A stretch of DNA of 64,000 nt from Kribbella sp. VKM Ac-2569 (GTDB lineage: Bacteria > Actinomycetota > Actinomycetes > Propionibacteriales > Kribbellaceae): NCBI RefSeq assembly GCF_004216905.1, contig NZ_SGXJ01000001.1:124001-188000 (forward strand), written 5' to 3'. A program made the translations under genes and the position numbers. The notes below the pieces were generated by a model, which had not been told where the DNA came from, did not search any database, and worked only from the letters and a program-made list of their open reading frames with translations. How positions within the stretch are numbered: the stretch's first letter is position 1; the number at the start of each line of letters is the position of its first letter. Positions 1-8,421 of this stretch are shown here, in pieces.

Positions 1-295
1 GCGTCGGACCGTGCACGACGCCCTTCGGGTTCCAGTAGAAGCTGCCCTTGGTCAGCGTCGTCCCGGTCGGCAGGTACACGTACCGGCCGGACAGGCAGAA
101 CATGAACTGGTTCGACGCGTGCTTGTGCTCCGACGGGATGCCCGAGCCCTTCTCGAACCGCACCAGTGCGATCGACGCCTCGGTCACCGGGTCCCGCCAC
201 AGCATCTTGTGGGACAGCCCGTCCAGCGACTTCTCCACCCACTCCAGGTCGTCCGTCTGCAACAGGATCTCCTGCAACGGTTGGTCGAAACTCAT
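1..295 (-). CDS. Cupin-domain protein, 3' part missing at window edge
   Basis: Only the first 98 residues lie in the window; the gene runs off the left edge. A cupin motif is visible at about residues 51-69 (GSGIPSEHKHASNQF then FCLSG): the two histidines of HKH are metal ligands in the family, while the usual glutamate four residues later is Gln here. The N-terminus (LLQTDDLEWVEKSLDG) resembles small cupins annotated as 2,4'-dihydroxyacetophenone dioxygenase-like, but this is family resemblance only. The ATG overlaps the stop of the upstream monooxygenase gene as ATGA, so the two are probably translationally coupled. A role as a ring-opening or C-C cleaving dioxygenase acting after the monooxygenase is plausible but unproven; an anti-sigma-factor-type cupin is the alternative. 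Confidence 0.8.
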   Translation of the reverse strand, partial: MSFDQPLQEILLQTDDLEWVEKSLDGLSHKMLWRDPVTEASIALVRFEKGSGIPSEHKHASNQFMFCLSGRYVYLPTGTTLTKGSFYWNPKGVVHGPT

Positions 296-1848
296 GGCAC
301 CTCCCGACCCGTGACCCGCGTGTACAGCTCCTCCGCCACACCAGTACCCATCGGAGCAACCGCGGCGATGTGACCATCCGGCCGGATCAGTACGACGCTG
401 TCCGCCGGTACGCCGTACCTCTTGGTGGCGATGCTGCCCGGATCGAACAGCGCCCTGTCCCGCAGACCGGAGTCGTGCGGGGCGTCCCATCGGGACACCG
501 CGTAGTGCTGCAACGCCGGCGACTCGTTCACCGGGACCTCCGGCCGACGCCGTACGTCGGTGAAGTAGAGCGCCACGAACGAGTCGCGACACAGGTCGTG
601 GATCGACGTACGACCGGTTGGGCTCTGCAGCACCAGGTCCGGCGCCCGGTCCCCCGCCCGTACGGCAGGCGGCGCGGCGGACGTGGCCACCATCGACCAG
701 TCGCCCTTACCCTCGACGTCCAGCCGCACACTCAGCAGCGTCCTGTTGTACGCCGTGGCCCACGCGCCCGTGTCCTCGGTGACAGCACCACGCTGGAAGG
801 ACATGTACTTGCGGGCCGCCTCCGCCATCTCGCCCGAGCCCTCGATCGCCACCGGCCGCTGCTCTCGCTCATAGCCGTCCAGCAACGACGGATCAGCCCA
901 GCCACGCAGTACCCAGGCCAGCCGCCACGGCAGGTTGGACGCGTCCAGCGCACCCGTGTTCAGACCGAGTGCCCACATCGGCGTGATCAGGTGTGCCGCG
1001 TCGCCCATCAGGAAAACCTTGCGGTCCTTGGTCCACTGCTCGGCGACCCGGTGGTGCACGTTGTAGACGACCGAGCCGAGCAGCTCGATCCGGTCCACCT
1101 CACCGATGAACTGCTTCACCTTCACCAGCAGGTCCTCGTCACCCGGCGCGTCGGCGCCAGCCGCCAGCGGGAACAGGAACCGCCAGTTGTCCGGCTGCCG
1201 GATCAGCACCATCCACTCGGACTTGTCCGCGAAGTACGCGAGGTACGGGTAGTCCCTGGCGTTGTCGACGTCCAGGTCCACCACGACGTCGATCAGCATG
1301 TACCGCTCCGGCAGGGTCTCCCCCACCACCTTCACACCGAGCGCATCGCGGATCCGCGAACGCCCACCATCACACGCCAGCAGGTACGACGCTTCCAGCT
1401 CCTGCGGACCGTCAGGGGTCTCCAGCTGCAGTACGACGCGATCGTCGCGGACCTCGAACGACGTCATCCGGTGCTGCGTCCGCACCGGCTCCGGAAGAGC
1501 TGCCGCCAGCAGCGGCTCCATCTTCTGCTGCGGCAGGTTGATGACGAACGGGAACTGGGTGTCGTTCACGAGCTCGGCCAGCTGCACCGAGGCGCGCGGA
1601 GTGTTCGTGGCCCGGTCGATGTCGCCGATCTCGTCGATCCGCAGCGCGGCACCGAGGATGCCGTCGACCGCGCCGTACCGGTTCCAGATCTCCAGCGTCC
1701 GGCTGAGCGTCGTACCGGCCTTGGTGTCGGACGACAGGACGGCGTCCTCCTCCAGCAGCACGTACGGGATGCCGTAGTGCGCGAGACCGAGCGCGGTGGT
1801 CAGACCGATCGGTCCGGCACCCACCACGGCAACAGGCAGTTGGTTCAC
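292..1848 (-). CDS. FAD-dependent aromatic monooxygenase (PheA/TfdB/MhpA type)
   Basis: Predicted 518-residue flavoprotein hydroxylase that would use NAD(P)H and O2 to hydroxylate an aromatic ring. The dinucleotide-binding motif GAGPIG is at residues 10-15 and the second FAD motif GDAAH is near residue 282, followed by the GLNTG segment typical of class A phenol hydroxylase-like enzymes. The C-terminal ~120 residues (from RAGDRAPD) look like the thioredoxin-fold tail of this family. The frame is open 11 codons further up to 1881, but I chose GTG at 1848: it lies just after the stop of the SDR gene and has GGAG about 8 bases upstream, whereas the longer start would overlap the SDR. The substrate is unknown; the gene is embedded in a transporter-plus-catabolism operon. 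Confidence 0.9.
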   Translation of the reverse strand: MNQLPVAVVGAGPIGLTTALGLAHYGIPYVLLEEDAVLSSDTKAGTTLSRTLEIWNRYGAVDGILGAALRIDEIGDIDRATNTPRASVQLAELVNDTQFPFVINLPQQKMEPLLAAALPEPVRTQHRMTSFEVRDDRVVLQLETPDGPQELEASYLLACDGGRSRIRDALGVKVVGETLPERYMLIDVVVDLDVDNARDYPYLAYFADKSEWMVLIRQPDNWRFLFPLAAGADAPGDEDLLVKVKQFIGEVDRIELLGSVVYNVHHRVAEQWTKDRKVFLMGDAAHLITPMWALGLNTGALDASNLPWRLAWVLRGWADPSLLDGYEREQRPVAIEGSGEMAEAARKYMSFQRGAVTEDTGAWATAYNRTLLSVRLDVEGKGDWSMVATSAAPPAVRAGDRAPDLVLQSPTGRTSIHDLCRDSFVALYFTDVRRRPEVPVNESPALQHYAVSRWDAPHDSGLRDRALFDPGSIATKRYGVPADSVVLIRPDGHIAAVAPMGTGVAEELYTRVTGREVP

Positions 1849-1852
1849 TCGT

Positions 1853-2578
1853 TCACTCCACGAAGCTTGTGAGCTTGGCAAAAGCGCGTTCCCGGGTCAG
1901 CACGGACCCGGTCATCGCGGCCGCGTCGGACAGCAGGAACAGCAACGGGCCGACCACGTCCTCGGGGTCGCCGATACCTATGGTGTCCTGCCAGTGCTCC
2001 CGGTCCGCACCGGCGTTCGCACCGCGGAACTGCTCGGTGTCGATCACCCCCGGCGCAACCACGTTCACCCGGACCCGGTCGCCGGCCACTTCCACGGCCA
2101 GCGTCTTGGCGAACGCCACCAGCGCCGCCTTGCTCGCCGCGTACGCCGCAGCGCCCGCAAACCCGGTCGACGCCATCCCGGACGTGAACACCACCACCGA
2201 ACCGGACTGCCGCGCCACCATGTGCGGTACGACGGCCTGACACGCCCAGACCACCCCGTCCAGGTTCACCTGCAACGTCCGGGTCCACTCGGCCGCATCC
2301 ATCTCCAGCACCGTCGACCGCGGCTGCACCGCCGCACCGGCGACCAGACCGTCGATACGCCCGTACCGCTCCAGCACACCCGCTACCGCAGCCTCGACCG
2401 CAGACCGGTCAGCCACGTCCACCTTGACGTGCTGGACGCCGCCAGCCGGCGCTGTGACGTCGAAGACAACCGCCGTACCGCCTGCGGCGTTCACCGCGGT
2501 GGCCAGCGCAGCACCGATGCCCTGGGCGCCACCTGTGATCACCACGACTTCACCGGTCGCGTCGAAGCTCACCTTCAC
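1853..2578 (-). CDS. SDR-family oxidoreductase
   Basis: A 241-residue classical short-chain dehydrogenase/reductase. The NAD(P)-binding motif TGGAQGIG is at residues 15-22, and the catalytic tetrad N105, S133, Y146, K150 (YAASK) is complete. The usual NNAG motif is replaced by VAGAA around residues 79-83. Asp40 at the end of the second beta strand (VVFD) suggests NAD rather than NADP preference. The GTG start overlaps the stop of the GntR gene as GTGA. In context it would oxidise an alcohol or dihydrodiol-type intermediate of the same pathway as the monooxygenase and cupin. The specific substrate cannot be read from sequence. Confidence 0.93.
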   Translation of the reverse strand: MKVSFDATGEVVVITGGAQGIGAALATAVNAAGGTAVVFDVTAPAGGVQHVKVDVADRSAVEAAVAGVLERYGRIDGLVAGAAVQPRSTVLEMDAAEWTRTLQVNLDGVVWACQAVVPHMVARQSGSVVVFTSGMASTGFAGAAAYAASKAALVAFAKTLAVEVAGDRVRVNVVAPGVIDTEQFRGANAGADREHWQDTIGIGDPEDVVGPLLFLLSDAAAMTGSVLTRERAFAKLTSFVE

Positions 2579-3285
2579 GGCGTCTCCTTCTGCTTCGATG
2601 CCTGCTTCGATGTCATGGTCTCGGTGATCCGCTGGAACGCGCCGGCAAGGTGACTACGTAACGCCTGCTCTGCCGCGTCCGGGTCCCGTGCCACGCACGC
2701 GTCCAAGATCGCCTGATGCTCCTGCCGGCTCCGCTCGATCAGGAATGCGGTGGGACGGCTGCCGAAACGGTACCGCTCGCTGTTCTGCCACACCGGCTCG
2801 ATTGCTCGCGGCAACCACTGCGAACCGCTGGCCCGGTAGATCGCGAAGTGGAAGTCCGCATGAGCCTCACGGGCACCAGCGGAGTCCTCCGCGCGCGACA
2901 ACCGGAGGTGCTCGGCCAGTGCGGCCGCTGCCTTCGTCAGGTCCTCTTCGGTGAAGTGGGCCGCAGCCGCGCGTACGGCGAGACTCTCCAACGCCAGCCG
3001 CGTCTCGTGCGTGTCTCGCAGGTCCGCCAGCGACAGGTCCCGTACCCACGCGCCACGGTGCGGGATGATCTCGACCAGGCCCAGTGCCTCGAGCCGACGG
3101 AGCCCTTCACGCACGGGCATCTGGCTCATCTCGAGCCGGCTGGCCAGCTCCACCAGGCGAAGAGGCGTACCACTGGGTAGCTCGCCGGACAGGATCAGCT
3201 GGTGCAGCTCCGCGGCCGCGTGTTCGGCGAGGGTACGGCGACCTCCCTTGCCGGCACCCGGCAACAGCTCCAAAGGCCCGCTCAT
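2575..3285 (-). CDS. GntR-family transcriptional regulator, FCD (FadR) subfamily
   Basis: A 236-residue regulator with an N-terminal winged helix (about residues 15-85; LAEHAAAELHQLILSGEL, then SRLEMSQMPVREGLRRLEALGLV) and a C-terminal all-helical FCD ligand-binding domain (about 90-220) with the acidic and histidine residues expected to hold a metal or carboxylate ligand. It sits in the middle of the operon it probably controls, overlapping the upstream FAH gene as ATGA. The inverted repeat at 8422-8444, which overlaps the promoter of the first gene, is the best candidate binding site. Repression relieved by a pathway intermediate is typical of the family. Confidence 0.93.
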   Translation of the reverse strand: MSGPLELLPGAGKGGRRTLAEHAAAELHQLILSGELPSGTPLRLVELASRLEMSQMPVREGLRRLEALGLVEIIPHRGAWVRDLSLADLRDTHETRLALESLAVRAAAAHFTEEDLTKAAAALAEHLRLSRAEDSAGAREAHADFHFAIYRASGSQWLPRAIEPVWQNSERYRFGSRPTAFLIERSRQEHQAILDACVARDPDAAEQALRSHLAGAFQRITETMTSKQASKQKETP

Positions 3286-4136
3286 ACCCGCGTCACCCGG
3301 TTACGCAACGAGCCGAGCTTGTCGGACCGGGTGACGATCACGTCGCCGTCCTGCAGGAACACCTGTGGCTCGCGGGCGTTCCCGATGCCGGCCGGCGTAC
3401 CGGTGAGCAGCAGGTCACCCGGGCGCAACGTCATACCGAAAGACAGCTCACTGATCAGCGTGGCCACGTCGAACGCCATCTGCCGCGTCGACGCGTCCTG
3501 CCGTACGTCGTCGTTCACCAGGCACTGCAGGTGGATGTCCTGCGGGTCGCCCACTTCGTCGGCGGTGACGATCCACGGACCCAGCGGCATCGTGTCGTCG
3601 ATGCTCTTGCCCTTCAGCCACTGCCCGCCGTGCGCACGCTGCAGGTCCCGCTGCGACACGTCGTTGGCCAGCGTGTAACCCCAGACGTGGTCGAGTGCCT
3701 CGCCGACCGGGATGTTCTTGCCGGTCTTGCCGATCACCAGTGCGACCTCGGCCTCGTAGTCCCACTTGGCGGAGATCGCCGGGTCCCAGGCGATATCGTC
3801 GTACGGGCCGATCACCACGTCCGGACCCTTGGTGAAGAAGGTCGGGTGCTCGGGCCGGTCCACGTCCTGGCCCTCGCGCTTGCCCTTGCTCTCCTCGAAG
3901 TGGTCCCAGTAGTTCCACCCGGTGCACAGGATGTCGCGCCGGAACCGCCGCAGCGGCGCACGCAAGATCTCTTCGCTGTAAGGGATCTTGTCCACCACCT
4001 CGGCCGGACCGGCGATCACCTCGGTCAGATCCGTTGCATCGAGCAACAGAACCGAGTCACCGTCGAGTACGCCGGGCCGCTCGCTCCCGGCGTACTCCAC
4101 CACCACGTACTTCATCTCAAGTCCACTCAACGCCAC
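3282..4136 (-). CDS. Fumarylacetoacetate hydrolase-family enzyme
   Basis: A 284-residue FAH-fold protein. The core begins near residue 70 (LCTGWNYWDHFEESKG) and includes the metal-binding acidic pattern YEAEVALVIGK and the closing LLTGTPAGIGNAREP block, both diagnostic of the family that hydrolyses or isomerises 2-oxo acid ring-cleavage products (fumarylpyruvate hydrolase, HHDD isomerase, ureidoglycolate lyase-like). The start is uncertain. GTG at 4136 gives the longest form, but ATG at 4115 (MKYVVVEYAG) matches the family N-terminus. Between them a 7-codon frame starting at ATG 4140 behind an AGGGGG sequence ends at TGA two bases before ATG 4115, so coupling from a tiny leader frame is possible. 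Placed with a monooxygenase and a cupin, the likely job is hydrolysis of a ring-cleavage product. Confidence 0.9.
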   Translation of the reverse strand: MALSGLEMKYVVVEYAGSERPGVLDGDSVLLLDATDLTEVIAGPAEVVDKIPYSEEILRAPLRRFRRDILCTGWNYWDHFEESKGKREGQDVDRPEHPTFFTKGPDVVIGPYDDIAWDPAISAKWDYEAEVALVIGKTGKNIPVGEALDHVWGYTLANDVSQRDLQRAHGGQWLKGKSIDDTMPLGPWIVTADEVGDPQDIHLQCLVNDDVRQDASTRQMAFDVATLISELSFGMTLRPGDLLLTGTPAGIGNAREPQVFLQDGDVIVTRSDKLGSLRNRVTRV

Positions 4137-4158
4137 GCATCACGAGTTCACCCCCTGG

Positions 4159-4554
4159 TCATGCGATCACGGCGATCGCGTTGATCTCGATCAGATAGTC
4201 CGGGTGCGCGAGCTTGCTGACCTCGACCATCGTCGAGGCCGGCAGCGGCTCGGTGAAGTACTGCGCCCGGATCTCGTGGATCTTGGCGAAGTCCTCCATG
4301 TTGCGCACGTACACATCCACCCGGCAGACGTCCGCGAGCGTGCCGCCGGCGGCCTCGACCGCCGACTTCACGTTCTCGCACACCTGCCGGGTCTGCTCCC
4401 GGACGTCCCCCACGCCGGCGATGCTGCCGTCCGGACGGCGGGCGGTCATCCCGGAGACGAACACGAGCCGCCCGGTCGCCTCGATCGTGGTCGCCTGCGA
4501 GAACACCCCGTTCGGGCTCCGCAGCGCATCGGTGGAAACCTGTGTCTTCGGCAT
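4159..4554 (-). CDS. Rid/YjgF/YER057c-family protein
   Basis: A 131-residue Rid-family protein (MPKTQVSTDALRSPNGVFSQ; later VENVKSAVEAAGG-like and VDVYVRNMEDFAKI segments). Canonical RidA enamine/imine deaminases carry an arginine in a P-A-R-S-T motif; here the segment is LPASTMVEV, so that arginine is missing, placing it outside the archetypal RidA subfamily. Such variant Rid proteins are often found inside catabolic operons, where some hydrolyse enamine or acylcarbamate-type intermediates. The ATG overlaps the stop of the dehydrogenase gene as ATGA. The family assignment is firm; the reaction is not. Confidence 0.92.
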   Translation of the reverse strand: MPKTQVSTDALRSPNGVFSQATTIEATGRLVFVSGMTARRPDGSIAGVGDVREQTRQVCENVKSAVEAAGGTLADVCRVDVYVRNMEDFAKIHEIRAQYFTEPLPASTMVEVSKLAHPDYLIEINAIAVIA

Positions 4555-5642
4555 CAGCTCAACATCCCTCCCGACGGAATGACGGCGCCGACCGCGCGTG
4601 CGGCCGCCAGCAGCCCGTCCAGTCCCGACCGTTCGATCCGTACGCCGTTGCGCCGCTGCTGCGCCGAGCGCTCGGCCTCGATCTCCCCCGGCAGGTACAG
4701 CCGGTTCACTCCGGGCGCCGTCGCACTCCCCCGGACACGAGCGGCCAGCCCCGACGAGCGGCGCTTGAAGTCCTCCACGCCGCCCATCAGTTCCGGGTCG
4801 ATCGCCAGGAACAGGTGCGCGCAGTCGTTCGGCCGGTCCGGCTCCCGGTACAGCGGGCGGACCTGGTCGCCCCACCCGCCGCCGCTCAGTACGCCGGTGA
4901 GTACGTCGATCATCAGCGCCAGCCCGAAGCCCTTGTGGCCCGCGGCCGGCAACAGCATGCCGAGCACGGCCTCGTCCGGGTCCGTCGTCGGCGTCCCCGA
5001 GGGGTCGGTGGCCCAAGTGTCCGGGATCGTCCGCCCGGCCGAGGCCGCGAGCCTGATCTTGCCCAGGGCAACAGCCGACAACGCCATGTCCAGAACGATC
5101 TCCACGCCGGCCGTGGTCGGCACCGCGATCGCGAGGGGGTTGTTGCCGACCAGCCGTTCCGCGCCGCCCGGGGCGGGCATCAGCGGCGTGGTGTTCGACA
5201 TCGCGATACCGATACACCCCGCCTGGCCGGCTTGCATGGCCCAGCGGCTGGCCGCGCCGAAGTGGTGGGCGTTGCGCACCGAGACGATGCCGATCCCGTA
5301 CCGGCCGGCGCGCTCGATCGCGTGCCGCATCGCCTGCGGGCTCGACAGCTGGCCCATCCCGCCGCGGGCGTCCACCACCATCGCGGCACCGGCGTCGAAC
5401 AGGATGTCGAGCTCGCGTTCCCGGGTCACACCGCCGGCGTTCAGGCGTTCGACGTACATCGGGACCAGCATCACGCCGTGCGAGCTGACACCGCGCAGGT
5501 CGGCCTCGACGAGTGCCGTGGCGATCTCAGTCGCGTCCGCGGAGTCGAACCCGAGCGCCGTGAACACCCCCGCCACGGTCGCCTCCAGCCACTCCGGCCG
5601 AACCAGCACCCGCCGATCCGCATCAGAGGCTTGAGCGGTCAT
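4554..5642 (-). CDS. Ldh-family (malate/L-lactate/ureidoglycolate dehydrogenase type) oxidoreductase
   Basis: A 362-residue NAD(P)-dependent dehydrogenase of the Ldh_2 family, distinct from Rossmann-fold LDH. Family landmarks are the RGVSSHG motif near residue 50, RNAHHFGAASRWA around residue 120 and MSNTTPLMPAPGG-GNNPLAIAVP, which bind substrate and nicotinamide. Family members reduce or oxidise 2-hydroxy acids such as malate, 2,3-diketogulonate or ureidoglycolate. The ribosome binding site GGGAGG sits 5 bases before ATG, but both it and two bases of the start codon lie inside one arm of a long inverted repeat (5641-5723), suggesting translational control. It is the first enzyme gene after the ABC transporter genes. 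Confidence 0.92.
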   Translation of the reverse strand: MTAQASDADRRVLVRPEWLEATVAGVFTALGFDSADATEIATALVEADLRGVSSHGVMLVPMYVERLNAGGVTRERELDILFDAGAAMVVDARGGMGQLSSPQAMRHAIERAGRYGIGIVSVRNAHHFGAASRWAMQAGQAGCIGIAMSNTTPLMPAPGGAERLVGNNPLAIAVPTTAGVEIVLDMALSAVALGKIRLAASAGRTIPDTWATDPSGTPTTDPDEAVLGMLLPAAGHKGFGLALMIDVLTGVLSGGGWGDQVRPLYREPDRPNDCAHLFLAIDPELMGGVEDFKRRSSGLAARVRGSATAPGVNRLYLPGEIEAERSAQQRRNGVRIERSGLDGLLAAARAVGAVIPSGGMLS

Positions 5643-5723
5643 CGGGCCTCCCGTCCTGGACTGAGGAGCGGAGGGAGCGAAGCGACCGGAGCGACGAGGG
5701 AAGGACGGGAGTTACAGCCCGAT
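5641..5723 (-). promoter_or_regulatory. Long inverted repeat that would mask the dehydrogenase RBS and start codon
   Basis: Arms 5641-5657 and 5702-5723 pair over 17 bases: a 10-base block (5648-5657 with 5702-5711) and a 7-base block (5641-5647 with 5717-5723), interrupted only by a 5-base bulge (5712-5716). In the minus-strand transcript the 3' arm contains the GGGAGG ribosome binding site and the first two bases of the ATG of the gene starting at 5642. The 44-base loop is a purine-rich GGAGCG/GCGAAGCG sequence of the kind that recurs as intergenic repeats in actinomycetes. This could be a translational switch, an mRNA processing/stabilising hairpin between transporter and enzyme genes, or a repeat insertion. 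Confidence 0.6.
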
Positions 5724-5757
5724 GACCCGCCGCGCCGGAGGCGTGGCATCAGTACAG

Positions 5758-6552
5758 TCATCGCTTCTCCCGGGCCCATGGGAGGAGCCAGTGCTCCAGC
5801 AGGACCAACGCGTAGAACAAGACGATGCTCATCACGCTCAGCAGGGTGATCGCGGCGAACGCCAGGGTGGTGTCCGCGCTCGCGCCGGACTGCTGGATGA
5901 CGTACCCGAGTCCCTTGGTGGCGCCAACGAACTCCGAGATCACCGAACCGATCACGGCCAGCGAGATCGCCACCTTGAACCCGGTGAAGATCTGCGGCAT
6001 CGCGTACCGCAGCCGGAGCTTGAAGAACTCCTGCGCCCGGCTCGCGTTCAGCGACCGCATCAGCTCGACCAGCTCGGTCGGCGTCGACTTCATCCCCTGC
6101 GCGGTCGAGATGACGATCGGGAAGAAGCACATCAGCAGCACCATCACGACCTTCGGCCACTGCCCGAAGCCCATCCAGATCACCAGCAGCGGCGCGATCG
6201 CCACCTTCGGGATCGAGTTCACCATCAGCAGCAGCGGGTACACCAGCCGCTCGAGGACCACCGAGCGGACGATCACCAGCGCGATCGGTACGCCGATCAC
6301 GATCGCCAGCAGGAAGCCCTCGATCGTCTCGAGCAACGACGTACCGGTCTCCTGCAGCAGGTAGCCGGGCTGCTCGAAGAACTTGACCACCACGTCCCAC
6401 GGACTCGGCAGCAGGTACGGCTGGATCGAGAACGCGATCGTCGCGCCCCACCACAACCCGATCGCGACCGCCAGGCCGATGATCGGGAGTACGACGGCGG
6501 CCACCGGGGAATCGGTCAGCCAGGTCCGCCTCGGCATCGTTCGCCGGGTCAT
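5758..6552 (-). CDS. ABC transporter permease (SsuC/TauC/ThiX type)
   Basis: A 264-residue inner-membrane permease with about six hydrophobic helices and the BPD_transp_1 coupling region (ASRAQEFFKLRLRYAMPQIFTG, about residues 165-187) that docks on the ATPase. Its similarity class is the nitrate/sulfonate/taurine/pyrimidine-precursor importers. The ATG at 6552 overlaps the stop of the ATPase gene as ATGA. Together with the ATPase and the NMT1-type lipoprotein it forms a complete importer whose substrate is presumably what the downstream enzymes degrade. The stop is followed by a 115-base gap holding the inverted repeat before the dehydrogenase gene. Confidence 0.94.
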   Translation of the reverse strand: MTRRTMPRRTWLTDSPVAAVVLPIIGLAVAIGLWWGATIAFSIQPYLLPSPWDVVVKFFEQPGYLLQETGTSLLETIEGFLLAIVIGVPIALVIVRSVVLERLVYPLLLMVNSIPKVAIAPLLVIWMGFGQWPKVVMVLLMCFFPIVISTAQGMKSTPTELVELMRSLNASRAQEFFKLRLRYAMPQIFTGFKVAISLAVIGSVISEFVGATKGLGYVIQQSGASADTTLAFAAITLLSVMSIVLFYALVLLEHWLLPWAREKR

Positions 6553-7355
6553 CGCGGCCGCACCTCGTCGACCGGGCGCACCTCGCCGGACTCCTTCTCG
6601 GCCAGCAGCGCGTGCAACTGGCCACTGATCGCGGCGACCTCGGTGAGGTGCGCGTTCTGGCCGAGGCTGCGCGGTCGTGGGATGTCGATGTCGACGACCT
6701 CCCGCATCCGGCCCGGCCGCGGCGTCAGCACGACCACCCGGTCGGCCAGGAGGACGGCCTCCTCGATCGAGTGCGTGACGAACACGATCGTGGTGGACAG
6801 CTCCATCTTGATCCGCTGCAGCTCCTCGGACAGCTCGGTCCGGGTGAGGGCGTCGAGCGCGGAGAACGGCTCGTCCATCAGCATCACCTGCGGGTCGCGG
6901 ATCAGCGACCGGCACAGCGACACCCGCTGCTGCATCCCGCCGGACAGCTCGTGCGGCAGCCGCCGCTCGAACCCCTGCAACCCGACGAGTTCGAGCAGCT
7001 GATGAGCCCGGTCCCGGTACGCCGCTTTGCCGCGATCGCCCGTGCCCTTGTCGATCTCGACCGGCAGCATCACGTTCGACAACACCGAACGCCACGGCAG
7101 CAGCGCCGGCCGCTGGAACATGAACGAGACGTCCCGGCGCGGTCCGGTGACGGGCTCCCCCGCCACCTGAACCGCACCGGACGTCGGGGGCAGCAGTCCC
7201 GCGATCAGCCGGAGCAGCGTGGACTTGCCACAGCCGGACCGGCCGATCAGCGTGACGAACTCACCGCCGCGAACGTGCAGGTCGATCTTCTCCAGGGCGG
7301 TCACCCGGCCCTCGCGTCCGTCGAAGACCTGCCCCACGCCGTCCAGGCGAATCAT
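6549..7355 (-). CDS. ABC transporter ATP-binding protein (SsuB/TauB type)
   Basis: A 268-residue nucleotide-binding subunit. The Walker A GRSGCGKST is at residues 38-46, the Q-loop lies at FMFQRPALLPW, the signature LSGGMQQR and the Walker B VMLMDEPFSALD are intact, and the H-loop histidine is in FVTHSIEEA. It energises import through the permease encoded next (4-base overlap). The binding lipoprotein gene lies 21 bases upstream in the same direction, so all three are one transcription unit. Confidence 0.95.
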   Translation of the reverse strand: MIRLDGVGQVFDGREGRVTALEKIDLHVRGGEFVTLIGRSGCGKSTLLRLIAGLLPPTSGAVQVAGEPVTGPRRDVSFMFQRPALLPWRSVLSNVMLPVEIDKGTGDRGKAAYRDRAHQLLELVGLQGFERRLPHELSGGMQQRVSLCRSLIRDPQVMLMDEPFSALDALTRTELSEELQRIKMELSTTIVFVTHSIEEAVLLADRVVVLTPRPGRMREVVDIDIPRPRSLGQNAHLTEVAAISGQLHALLAEKESGEVRPVDEVRPR

Positions 7356-7376
7356 CCGGTTCCAGTACTCCTAACC

Positions 7377-8402
7377 TCAGCTCTTCGGCGCCAGGCTCAA
7401 CGTCACCAGGTCCTCGGGCTTGATCACGCCCGAGCCGATCGCCTTCGACTCCTCGAGCAGCGAGATGACCTTCTGCACCCGCTCCTCCGTGACGTCACCG
7501 AGCGGACCGTTGAAGCCCTCCGGCTTGATGTAGTCCTTCATGATCTTGAGTTCCTCGGTGGCAACGTCGAGATCGGTGTTCGGCACGTACTTCTTCAGCG
7601 TCGCCGCTGCGGCAGCCGGGTCGTTCAGCGTGTCCTGCAGGCCCTTCAGCAGCGCGTTGGTGAACTTCTTCACCTGGTCCGGGTGGTCCTTGGCCAGGTC
7701 CGACCGGGTGATGATCGCGTTGCCGTACAGCTGCGGCAGGGCCTTGCCGTACGGAAGCACGATCGCCTTGCGGTGCTTGTCCTTGTCGGCCTTCTCGATC
7801 AGCGGCTGGCCGACCACGAACTGGCCGATGCCCTGAACCTTGCCCGACGCCAGCAGGGTCGGCAGCCCGGGCGGCGGCGACGGGAGGAACGTGACCGAAT
7901 TCGGATCGATGCCGACCGCCTTGGCATAGACCGGGAACATCACCGTGTTGGTGGAGCCCGGCTGGTCGCCGATCGTCTTGCCGGGCAGGTCCTTCGGGCT
8001 GTTGATACCCAGGCCCTCGAGCGACATGATCGCGGCCATCGACCGCTGGTGGATCATGCCGACGGTGGTGACCGGGAGCTTCTGCTTGGCGAGGGTGATC
8101 GCGACCGCGGTGAAGTCGCCGATGCCGTAGTCGGCCTGACCGCCGGCCACCAGCTTCATCACGTCGACGGTGCCGCTGCCGGGGGTGATCTTGACGTCGA
8201 ACCCGGCGTCCTTGAAGTACCCCTTGTCCAGCGCGACGTACGCGTACGCCTCACGCCCGAAGGTGTTGAACGACGTCAGGTAGCTGACCTTCTGCAGCCC
8301 GTCGCCGTCGGCCTGCTTGCCGCTGTCGTCACCGTTGCACGCACTCACCAGGGCGAGCCCCAGGACCGCCATCAGGGCGATGACGGAACGCCTCAACCTC
8401 AT
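7377..8402 (-). CDS. ABC transporter substrate-binding lipoprotein (NMT1/SsuA-like)
   Basis: A 341-residue secreted lipoprotein: basic N-terminus MRLRRS, hydrophobic core and lipobox LVSAC with the acylated cysteine at residue 22. The mature part has the NMT1/SsuA periplasmic-binding fold pattern (AYAYVALDKGYFKDAGFDVKI, then QADYGIGDFTAVAI and GDQPGSTNTVMFPVY). Proteins of this class bind thiamine/pyrimidine precursors, sulfonates, nitrate or aromatic acids, so the ligand cannot be fixed. It is the first gene of the operon; GAGAGAGG lies 6 bases before ATG, and an inverted repeat overlaps the predicted promoter just upstream. Confidence 0.94.
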   Translation of the reverse strand: MRLRRSVIALMAVLGLALVSACNGDDSGKQADGDGLQKVSYLTSFNTFGREAYAYVALDKGYFKDAGFDVKITPGSGTVDVMKLVAGGQADYGIGDFTAVAITLAKQKLPVTTVGMIHQRSMAAIMSLEGLGINSPKDLPGKTIGDQPGSTNTVMFPVYAKAVGIDPNSVTFLPSPPPGLPTLLASGKVQGIGQFVVGQPLIEKADKDKHRKAIVLPYGKALPQLYGNAIITRSDLAKDHPDQVKKFTNALLKGLQDTLNDPAAAAATLKKYVPNTDLDVATEELKIMKDYIKPEGFNGPLGDVTEERVQKVISLLEESKAIGSGVIKPEDLVTLSLAPKS

Positions 8403-8421
8403 ATCGACCTCTCTCGTCCCG

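Noticed and set aside
166-1872. Long open frame on the plus strand opposite the FAD monooxygenase
   Set aside because: Arginine/proline-rich translation with no family resemblance; it is a GC-rich shadow of the real gene on the other strand.
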